Source of the DNA: QNBT01 sp964563335
GTDB taxonomy: Bacteria; Planctomycetota; Phycisphaerae; Sedimentisphaerales; Anaerohalosphaeraceae
NCBI GenBank assembly: GCA_964563335.1
Contig: CAZLWL010000079.1
Location: forward strand, 1 to 11,979
DNA length: 11,979 nucleotides
Direction of reading: 5' to 3'
Every line of letters begins with the position of its first letter. Within the stretch, counting starts at the first letter, position 1. A program made the position numbers and the translations under genes. Below the pieces are notes generated by a model. The model ran no database searches and was not told the origin of the DNA. It worked only from the letters and a program-made list of their open reading frames with translations. Shown piece after piece: positions 6,480 through 11,979 of the stretch.

Positions 6480-6536
6480 AATCACGATGTAGCTGTGCTA
6501 CAAGTATTTGGTGGGCCACAGGCCCACCCTGTGATT
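6480..6536. other. Predicted three-way-junction structured element
   Basis: An outer stem AATCAC (6480-6485) with GTGATT (6531-6536) encloses two perfect hairpins: TGTAGC/GCTACA (6488-6493 with 6497-6502, loop TGT) and GGTGGGCC/GGCCCACC (6510-6517 with 6521-6528, loop ACA). All pairs are Watson-Crick. It does not match a riboswitch class I know. It may be a structured 3' untranslated region of ppdK or a small mobile repeat. Confidence 0.55.
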
Positions 6537-6746
6537 GTCATTCCGGGCTTGACCCGGAATCCAGAGCCTTGTCATTCCAAACTTGATTTGGAATCCATTT
6601 CCTTTCGCAAGTTGTAGATTCCTGCTTTCGCAGGAATGACAGGCTTGACCCGGAATCCATTTTCTCGAGAACTGGATTCCCGCTGGAGTTTATCCCGCAC
6701 GGAGTTTACCCCGCACCACGATGCGGGGATGCGGGGCGGGAATGAC
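6537..6746. repeat. Cluster of dispersed small inverted repeats (GTCATTCC...GGAATGAC family)
   Basis: At least five units share the outer GTCATTCC / GGAAT(CCA or GAC) and differ inside the stem with both sides changing together: CCGGG/CCCGG (6540-6560), CCAAA/TTTGG (6574-6594), CCTGC/GCAGG (6618-6637), a half unit (6638-6659), and CCCGC/GCGGG as distant arms (6676-6683 with 6736-6743). When translated such repeats give the well-known spurious peptide PAKAGI. The cluster ends three bases before the ppdK stop codon. No REP-associated transposase gene is in the window. Confidence 0.85.
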
Positions 6747-6749
6747 ATT

Positions 6750-9461
6750 TTAACTGTTTCTGATAGCTGCCTGGGCGGCGGCCAATCTTGCAATCGGCAC
6801 CCTGAACGGTGAGCAGGAGACATAATCCATCCCCGCCCTGTGGCAAAAGTCAATACTCGCAGGGTCGCCGCCGTGCTCGCCGCAGATACCGACCTTGAGC
6901 TTCTTACGAGTCATCCTGCCAAGGTCAATCCCTATACTGACGAGCTTACCGACGCCCGCCTGGTCGAGTGACTGGAAGGGGTCCGTATCATAGATGCCGT
7001 GCTCAACATACTCACCTAAGAATTTGCCCGCATCATCACGTGAAAAGCCCATTGTCATTTGTGTAAGGTCGTTGGTGCCGAAGCTGAAGAACTCAGCCTC
7101 TTTGGCAATCTCATCTGCGGTAAGAGTCGCCCTGGGCACCTCAATCATCGTGCCGACTAAGAACTTGATGCGGGTCTTTTTCTCTTTGAAGACCTGCTCA
7201 ATCTCATCTAATATTTCGACCTTCACGAACTTCAATTCCTCGACCGAGCCGATCAGCGGAATCATAATCTCCGGCAGCACAATCTTTCGCTGCCTCTTGA
7301 CCTGTATGGCCGCCTCGATAATCGCCCTTGTCTGCATGCGATATATAGCAGGATACGTAACAGCCAATCGGCACCCGCGATGGCCTAACATCGGGTTGAA
7401 CTCATGAAGCTTTTCGACCTCTTCCTTGACTCGCGCCGTACTGACTTTGAGCCGTTTTGCCATCTCGGCCTGGGATTTTGGCTCCTGCGGCAAAAATTCA
7501 TGCAACGGCGGGTCAAGCAGGCGAATCGTAACAGGCAGCCCCGCCATCGCTTGGAAGATGCCGATGAAGTCTTTCCGCTGATACGGCAGCAGCTTCTTGA
7601 GCGCACCCTCGAACTGCTTCTTCGCAACGGCGTAATCTTTTCTGATTTGCCTCTTTTCCTTTTCACTGTCGGCAGCGGCTAACTTTTCCAACATAACGTC
7701 ATAATCTTCGGCAGCCAATATCATCTCGCGGACCGCCCAGATTCTGTCACCCTCGAAGAACATGTGCTCGGTCCGGCAAAGCCCGATGCCTTCGGCCCCA
7801 AAATCTCTTGCCCTCTTGGAGTCGCCCGGCGTATCCGCATTTGTCCGCACACCCAACTTGCGCACCTTGTCGCAGATAGCCATAAACTTACCGAAATCAC
7901 CGCTCATACTCGCCCTCACCGTAGGAACATGCCCGACGATGACCTGCCCGGCAGAACCATCCAGGCTTATCCAGTCGCCTTCCTTCACCGTTACTTTGTC
8001 CGCCGTGAACTTCCTGGTCTTGTAGTTGATACTGATATCGCCCACGCCCGCAACACAACATTTACCCATACCGCGCGCCACAACCGCCGCGTGGCTGGTC
8101 ATGCCGCCACGCGCAGTCAAAATGCCTTCCGCTGCATCCATACCGCCGATATCCTCCGGGCTGGTCTCGATGCGAACGAGGATGACCTTTTTGCCCTTGT
8201 CGCGCCATGCCTCCGCATCGTCAGCGGTAAATACCACTTGTCCCACTGCCGCACCCGGCGAAGCCGGCAGGCCCGTCGCGATTACGTTACGCTTGGCCTT
8301 GGGATCAAAGGACGGGTGCAGGAGCATGTCCAACTGCTCCGGCTCAACGCGCCCGACCGCCTCCTTTTGGGTAATAAGCTTTTCTGCAAGCATATCGACC
8401 GCAATCTTAACAGCAGCCGCAGCGGTCCGCTTGCCGGTCCGGGTCTGGAGGATATACAGTGTCTTTTCCTGAATCGTGAACTCCATGTCCTGCATGTCCT
8501 TATAATGTTTATCCAGCCTCATCATCAGACCGGTTAATTCCTTGTACGCCTTGGGCATGATTTTATTGAGTTTCTTGAGTGGCAGAGGCGTCCGGATGCC
8601 GGCGACAACGTCTTCACCCTGGGCATTCATCAGGAACTCGCCGTAGAATTCCTTTTTGCCCGTGCTCGGATTGCGCGTAAAGCACACGCCCGTTCCACAA
8701 TCTTCGCCCATATTCCCGAACACCATCGCCTGCACGTTAACGGCCGTCCCCAACAGGCCCGTGATATTGTTAAGCTCGCGGTACTTGACGGCCCGCGGAA
8801 TATTCCACGAGTCGAATACCGCGTTGACAGCGTGCTTCAACTGCTCGCGACCGTTCTGCGGGAACATCCTGCCGACGTGCTTTTTATAGACCTTCTTGTA
8901 CTGGTCAACAACCGCTTTAAGCTGGTCGGCGCTTAGCTCGTTATCCATCTCGACCTTTGCCTTTTTCTTGGCTGTGTGGATAACGTGTTCGAAGTGCTCA
9001 TGGTCACAGTCCATTACCACGTCGCCGAACATATCGATAAACCGCCGGTAGATATCGTATGCAAATCTGGCGTTGCCGGTTTTGTTAATAATGCCCGCTA
9101 TCACGTTGTCATTAAGCCCGAGGTTCAGCACCGTATCCATCATCCCCGGCATCGAAACAGCCGCACCGCTTCGCACGCTAACCAACAGCGGCTTCTTCGG
9201 GTCGCCCAATTTTGCGCCCATTACCTTTTCGAGCTTGCGGACGTTCTTATCAACCTCTTCTTGCAATCCGGCCGGCCATTTGCCCTTTCGCTTGTTATAT
9301 TCTTCACAGACGGCTGTTGAAATGGTAAAGCCCGGCGGAACCGGAATACCCAGATTGGTCATCTCAGCAAGGTTGGCCCCTTTGCCGCCGAGTTGCTCTT
9401 TCATTTTTGCATTGCCTTCGGCCTTGCCGCCGCCGAAGAAATACACCCTTTTTTGTGCCAT
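6750..9461 (-). CDS. ppdK: Pyruvate, phosphate dikinase
   Basis: This 903-residue cytoplasmic enzyme interconverts pyruvate, ATP and phosphate with PEP, AMP and pyrophosphate; in fermentative or pyrophosphate-using bacteria it works in glycolysis or gluconeogenesis. The N-terminal nucleotide-binding domain opens with the family signature AEGNAKMKEQLGGKGANLAEM, split here around Lys27. The central phosphohistidine domain has GGMTSHAAVVARG with catalytic His457 (His455 in the Clostridium symbiosum enzyme). The C-terminal TIM barrel has the PEP-binding LDPPLHEFLP and the catalytic Cys860 in GICGEHGGDP. Length is slightly above the usual 874 and nothing is missing. ATG start with AGGAGAG at 9475-9469 and a good promoter at 9540-9568; it stands alone as its own transcription unit. 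No PPDK regulatory protein gene lies nearby. Confidence 0.98.
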   Translation of the reverse strand: MAQKRVYFFGGGKAEGNAKMKEQLGGKGANLAEMTNLGIPVPPGFTISTAVCEEYNKRKGKWPAGLQEEVDKNVRKLEKVMGAKLGDPKKPLLVSVRSGAAVSMPGMMDTVLNLGLNDNVIAGIINKTGNARFAYDIYRRFIDMFGDVVMDCDHEHFEHVIHTAKKKAKVEMDNELSADQLKAVVDQYKKVYKKHVGRMFPQNGREQLKHAVNAVFDSWNIPRAVKYRELNNITGLLGTAVNVQAMVFGNMGEDCGTGVCFTRNPSTGKKEFYGEFLMNAQGEDVVAGIRTPLPLKKLNKIMPKAYKELTGLMMRLDKHYKDMQDMEFTIQEKTLYILQTRTGKRTAAAAVKIAVDMLAEKLITQKEAVGRVEPEQLDMLLHPSFDPKAKRNVIATGLPASPGAAVGQVVFTADDAEAWRDKGKKVILVRIETSPEDIGGMDAAEGILTARGGMTSHAAVVARGMGKCCVAGVGDISINYKTRKFTADKVTVKEGDWISLDGSAGQVIVGHVPTVRASMSGDFGKFMAICDKVRKLGVRTNADTPGDSKRARDFGAEGIGLCRTEHMFFEGDRIWAVREMILAAEDYDVMLEKLAAADSEKEKRQIRKDYAVAKKQFEGALKKLLPYQRKDFIGIFQAMAGLPVTIRLLDPPLHEFLPQEPKSQAEMAKRLKVSTARVKEEVEKLHEFNPMLGHRGCRLAVTYPAIYRMQTRAIIEAAIQVKRQRKIVLPEIMIPLIGSVEELKFVKVEILDEIEQVFKEKKTRIKFLVGTMIEVPRATLTADEIAKEAEFFSFGTNDLTQMTMGFSRDDAGKFLGEYVEHGIYDTDPFQSLDQAGVGKLVSIGIDLGRMTRKKLKVGICGEHGGDPASIDFCHRAGMDYVSCSPFRVPIARLAAAQAAIRNS

Positions 9462-9539
9462 CAGTAATCTCTCCTATAAGTTCAATAGACGGACAATTAT
9501 CACATATCAATAAACGTGAGGTAACTTAAAGACGGCTCA

Positions 9540-9568
9540 AATATATTGTGCAGTCTCTTGCGTGTCAA
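9540..9568 (-). promoter_or_regulatory. Promoter of ppdK
   Basis: Perfect TTGACA (9568-9563), a 17-base spacer and TATATT (9545-9540, 5 of 6). Transcription would start near 9533, leaving a leader of about 70 bases in which I see no riboswitch or clear hairpin. Confidence 0.8.
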
Positions 9569-9641
9569 CATCAAAAAGAGGCTAAGCTACCATCTTTGCG
9601 AAATGTATCGAAAAAAATGTGGTTTCCGGCCTGTCTGTATC

Positions 9642-10069
9642 CTATTGAACGCCCGTAAGCCAGTTTTCACCGATCGCCTCAAGGTCGTCCGCCCCTACAT
9701 CGCCATCACCGCTAAAGTCCGCTCCGCCGCACTCGCAGCAGCCGGTTTCGAGCCACCATGCTCCAAACTCAACGAAATCCGCTAAATCCACATCACCGTT
9801 GTCGTCGAGGTCAACGCTTGACAGTTCCACGTCGAGCCGCGTCGCCGGTCCGTTGGCCACAACAACATTTTCGACCAGCTTCTGCGCATACCCGGGCGCA
9901 TTAAATGTGAGGTTGTACACACCGGGTAATAACATTCGGTGATAGTCGCCGACGTTCGGGTCGGTAAACACCGGATGACTATTACCTTCAACGCGCACCT
10001 CGGCCCATACCGGCTCGCCCGACGCCCGGTCCGTAACAATCCCGCGAACACCAATATGCACCGCCTCCG
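9642..10069 (-). pseudogene. 3' fragment of an M14-carboxypeptidase-like gene: regulatory-like domain plus dockerin
   Basis: Reading the minus strand from the junction near 10070, the fragment begins at HIGVRGIVTD, continues through ASGEPVWAEVRVEG, DPNVGDYHRMLLPG and APGYAQ. This is the transthyretin-like carboxypeptidase regulatory domain that follows the catalytic domain in M14 zinc carboxypeptidases. A dockerin module follows (DLDDNGDVDLADF and FSGDGDVGADDLE, ending NWL), then TAG at 9644-9642. The catalytic domain with its zinc ligands, a signal peptide and a start codon are all absent. Extending the frame upstream to a TTG at 10106 only reads antisense through the LolA-like fragment, so that part is not homologous. 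It is a 5'-truncated gene, joined head to head with another truncated gene. It might be expressed only if a promoter lies in the neighbour, which I do not see. Confidence 0.75.
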
Positions 10070-10080
10070 CTATTGAGCAG

Positions 10081-10656
10081 ACTATTGAAGCATTCAAAAA
10101 GGTCAATTCGGTTTACGTCGAACAAACAATTCGCGAAAAAGACAAGTCCCTTAATTTTAAAATGTGGGCTCGGCGTGGTAAACACGGAAAAATGTTCTTT
10201 GGTGACTTTCGACAAGAAAGTGACTACGGGGATATTATAATTGCCAATGAAAGTGAAAATCTTACCTACTGCCACTATCCATCAACTAAGAAAGTGTATA
10301 TTTACAAAGGATTAACAGTAACTATAGGCAGCTTCTTAGATATTGATTTCTTTTTATATCTCAAGGAAGAAATGGAAGATGTAAAAATAGAATACGGTAA
10401 AGACAAAATAACTGGCAAAGACATAGTATTTCTTACATATAGAGAACCGAGCAGGTATAAAAGCAAATGTAAATGCGGCGTAATTACATTTGATTTGGAA
10501 TCGAAATTACCTATACGCTGGAAAGGGTGGGATAATCCCGATTTTAAAGGAGAACCATGGTTAGAGTTGACTCTGATTAAGTATAATCCAGAAGTGTCTG
10601 AAGATACTTTCAAGTTTGACATTCCGGACGGGGCCGAGGTGATTTATGACAAATAA
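10081..10656 (+). pseudogene. 5'-truncated LolA-like / outer-membrane-lipoprotein-sorting-like gene
   Basis: The open frame runs from 9979 to the TAA at 10656, but protein-like sequence begins near 10081 with TIEAFKKVNSVYVEQ. The only possible start codon in the frame is ATG at 10162, which would cut into the fold and has no good ribosome binding site. Features typical of LolA-like proteins are alternating beta strands, a GKDKITGKDIVFLTY segment, TFDLESKLPIRWK, and the closing TFKFDIPDGAEVI. Signal peptide or lipobox and the first strands are missing. Base composition is clearly more AT-rich than ppdK or the carboxypeptidase fragment next door, so the piece seems to come from elsewhere. A strong terminator at 10781 fits its original transcription unit. 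In planctomycetes such proteins often follow sigma/anti-sigma genes; none is here. Family call is by pattern and is moderate. Confidence 0.6.
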
Positions 10657-10780
10657 GGATAAGGTCTGCTGATGGAACTGCCAAGTAACTATTATAAGCA
10701 GCAAAACGCCTAAAACACACCGGATGCCGGAAAAGGCTGGCAAATAAAAGCGACTCGTAACAGTAAGCCCAAGAATTTCA

Positions 10781-10809
10781 GGCCGGGCTGTTTCGCTCGG
10801 TCTTTTTTT
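10781..10809 (+). terminator. Intrinsic terminator after the LolA-like fragment
   Basis: GGCCGGGC (10781-10788) pairs with GCTCGGTC (10795-10802), including two G-U pairs, across the loop TGTTTC, and is followed by seven T (10803-10809). The 120 bases between the stop codon at 10656 and this stem hold no convincing gene. Confidence 0.85.
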
Positions 10810-10878
10810 GTGCGCCGGTTTCGTCGTTAATGCAATGATTGCGATGAGAAAATTGCAAGATTCCTGAATGCCCCGCAA

Positions 10879-10950
<72 letters not shown>

Positions 10951-10980
10951 AAGAGAATTTCTCAGTTCTTTATTAGGAAA

Positions 10981-11009
10981 CTTATACGCTGATTCGGGCA
11001 TCTTGTCAA
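10981..11009 (-). promoter_or_regulatory. Promoter of tRNA-Gly
   Basis: Perfect TTGACA (11009-11004), a 17-base spacer and TATAAG (10986-10981, 5 of 6). The transcript would begin near 10974, about 24 bases before the tRNA. Confidence 0.8.
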
Positions 11010-11412
11010 GAGCCGGTTTTGCCTTGTTTTCTGCCCTCCGGCGTCAAAATAGCGTCAAACTCATTTGTGCTTTATCCAAACTCGGTGTTGTCTTTATCTT
11101 GTTTTTTTTTGTTGGCAGTAATGGTCGGCCGACGAATAGTGATGTGGTGATGATGTTGGCTCAATATATCAAGTGCATGGACCAGATGCGGGCGGATAAC
11201 GTTTATGTGAATCTTGGGCGGTGGTATTGGTGTGTCGATGGCGAGAGGTCGAATCTTTTAACTTCTGGGCCGAAGGAGACTGAAGGACAGATAACCCCGG
11301 CGCGCTCCCGATGAATCGGGACTGCGCTCAACAGATAACAGAGGGCAGAAGACGTAACGATTTTAAATTTGATATTTTATACTGTATATTTGTGTGGGGT
11401 GGTAATTTGTGT
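11010..11412. other. Stretch without a convincing gene
   Basis: A 103-codon open frame on the plus strand (from a TTG at 11003 to 11314) covers much of this stretch. Its first codons overlap the tRNA-Gly promoter on the other strand and its end lies inside a hairpin insertion. It contains a hydrophobic run (VVFILFFFVG, partly from a nine-T tract) and a segment DVVMMLAQYIKCMDQMRADNVY split around it that looks protein-like, so a decayed small secreted protein is possible. I see no ribosome binding site or family match and do not call it a gene. Two copies of GCGTCAAA occur near 11042-11058. Confidence 0.4.
11287..11339. repeat. 35-base hairpin insertion flanked by 9-base direct repeats
   Basis: ACAGATAAC occurs at 11287-11295 and again at 11331-11339. 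The 35 bases between them fold into a hairpin: GCGCTCCCGA (11302-11311), loop TGAA, TCGGGA (11316-11321), a 2-base bulge and GCGC (11324-11327). The flanking repeats look like a target-site duplication, so this may be a tiny mobile repeat. Confidence 0.6.
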
Positions 11413-11441
11413 TTGACATGGTGGGGGCGGGCCTGTATAAT
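11413..11441 (+). promoter_or_regulatory. Perfect-consensus sigma-70 promoter of the thioredoxin gene
   Basis: TTGACA (11413-11418), a 17-base G-rich spacer and TATAAT (11436-11441): 12 of 12 consensus bases with optimal spacing. Transcription would begin near 11448, leaving a leader of about 50 bases. This implies strong constitutive expression by the housekeeping sigma factor. Confidence 0.88.
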
Positions 11442-11497
11442 TGTTCGCGAGGATGAGGGATATATCTTTTGTCGGTATATTATGAAAGGAATCTGAA

Positions 11498-11824
11498 ATG
11501 GCGGGTAACTTAATAGAACTGACCGATGCTGACTTCGACGCGACAGTGAATAACTCTGAGGTTCCGGTGCTGGTGGATTTTTGGGCGACATGGTGCGCGC
11601 CGTGCAGGATGATAGAGCCGATCATTGGAGAAATAGCCGATGAATATGCGGGCAAGGCCACGGTCTGCAGGGTCAACACGGATGATCACCGCGAGGCTGC
11701 GGTTGAGTACGCCATCAATGCAATTCCGACTCTCATTCTGTTTAACAACGGCCAGGTGGCGAAGAAATGGGTGGGCCTGACGAGCAAAAAGGACATTACC
11801 GCGGAGCTGGATAGTCTTACTTGA
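11498..11824 (+). CDS. trxA: Thioredoxin
   Basis: This 108-residue cytoplasmic protein is the usual thioredoxin size and reduces disulfides in partner proteins, itself recycled by thioredoxin reductase. The active site is WCAPC (Cys33, Cys36), a common variant of WCGPC with Ala for Gly. The buried Asp27 in VDFWATW, the cis-proline Pro77 in IPT and the closing VGLTSKK segment are all present. There is one additional cysteine, Cys57. No signal peptide. ATG start at 11498 with AAAGGA at 11485-11490. It is a single-gene transcription unit with its own promoter and terminator; no reductase gene is beside it. Confidence 0.97.
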   Translation: MAGNLIELTDADFDATVNNSEVPVLVDFWATWCAPCRMIEPIIGEIADEYAGKATVCRVNTDDHREAAVEYAINAIPTLILFNNGQVAKKWVGLTSKKDITAELDSLT

Positions 11825-11851
11825 GCAAGGTGGGGCCGCGGCAAATATGAG

Positions 11852-11885
11852 AAGGGGCGAGGCAGTCTGCCAAGCCCCTTTTTGT
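11852..11885 (+). terminator. Intrinsic terminator of trxA
   Basis: AAGGGGC (11852-11858) pairs with GCCCCTT (11874-11880), with a second inner stem GGCAG/CTGCC (11861-11865 with 11867-11871), followed by TTTGTTTG. It begins 28 bases after the trxA stop. The last 94 bases of the window (11886-11979) show no gene I can support. Confidence 0.88.
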
Positions 11886-11979
11886 TTGTAATTTCAGACT
11901 TCATATCGGATGGGTGTGAAATTTTTTTCTGGCGGTTCCTAACACTTTCTCAGACATGGACTTATGCGTGAACGTTATT

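Noticed and set aside
6572..6853. 93-codon frame containing VIPAKAGI
   Set aside because: This is the well-known translation artefact of the dispersed inverted repeats and overlaps the ppdK end.
7764..8537. A 257-codon open frame on the plus strand inside ppdK, and several shorter ones
   Set aside because: They are antisense shadows of the highly conserved ppdK frame, with no ribosome binding site or recognisable protein pattern.
10657..10720. Short ORF of 13 codons (ATG at 10672) after the LolA-like fragment
   Set aside because: Too short, no conserved pattern, and no suitable ribosome binding site.
11003..11314. 103-codon plus-strand frame before trxA as a small membrane or secreted protein
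   Set aside because: The TTG start lies in the tRNA-Gly promoter, no ribosome binding site is visible, the hydrophobic run depends on a T tract, and the stop lies in an apparent insertion.

Overview
The window most likely comes from a planctomycete, probably of the class Phycisphaerae or a relative. This is inferred from three things: dockerin-type repeats on secreted proteins (bacterial leucine-rich repeats and an M14-carboxypeptidase-like tail), a LolA-like fragment of a kind often seen in planctomycetes, and moderate GC with many repeats and gene remnants between genes. No rRNA or marker gene fixes the taxonomy. Most genes are on the minus strand, transcribed right to left; only thioredoxin and one truncated gene are on the plus strand.

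Left part (1-2300): two tandem minus-strand genes share a start region. The complete one (515-1888) is a tubulin/FtsZ-superfamily GTPase carrying a long histone-H1-like Lys/Arg tail at its N-terminus. The next gene, cut by the window edge (start at 226), begins with the same kind of tail and has an almost identical upstream region: 184 bases are identical without a break, about 282 bases with 8 to 9 differences. An intrinsic terminator lies between them. This pair is the most unusual thing in the window. A tRNA-His gene follows, whose promoter overlaps the stop codon of the gene behind it.

Middle (2300-6760): a GltS-type sodium/glutamate symporter with its own promoter; a secreted protein with seventeen 22-residue leucine-rich repeats and two dockerin modules, whose best start codon appears to be ACG; then about 590 bases without an intact gene. 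That stretch holds a right-handed beta-helix gene remnant, a strong terminator, a predicted three-way-junction structure and a cluster of small inverted repeats that ends 3 bases from the ppdK stop codon.

Right part (6750-11979): pyruvate phosphate dikinase (ppdK) with a clear promoter; a rearrangement junction where a carboxypeptidase-dockerin tail (minus) and a LolA-like gene (plus) meet with both of their 5' ends missing; a plus-strand terminator; tRNA-Gly(CCC); a gene-poor stretch with a 35-base hairpin flanked by 9-base direct repeats; and a thioredoxin gene with a perfect-consensus sigma-70 promoter and a strong terminator.

The intact metabolic genes (glutamate uptake, PEP/pyruvate interconversion, thioredoxin) are separate transcription units, not one pathway operon. 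Nearly every unit has its own recognisable promoter or terminator. The FtsZ-like pair is the exception: no convincing promoter could be named in its duplicated leader.
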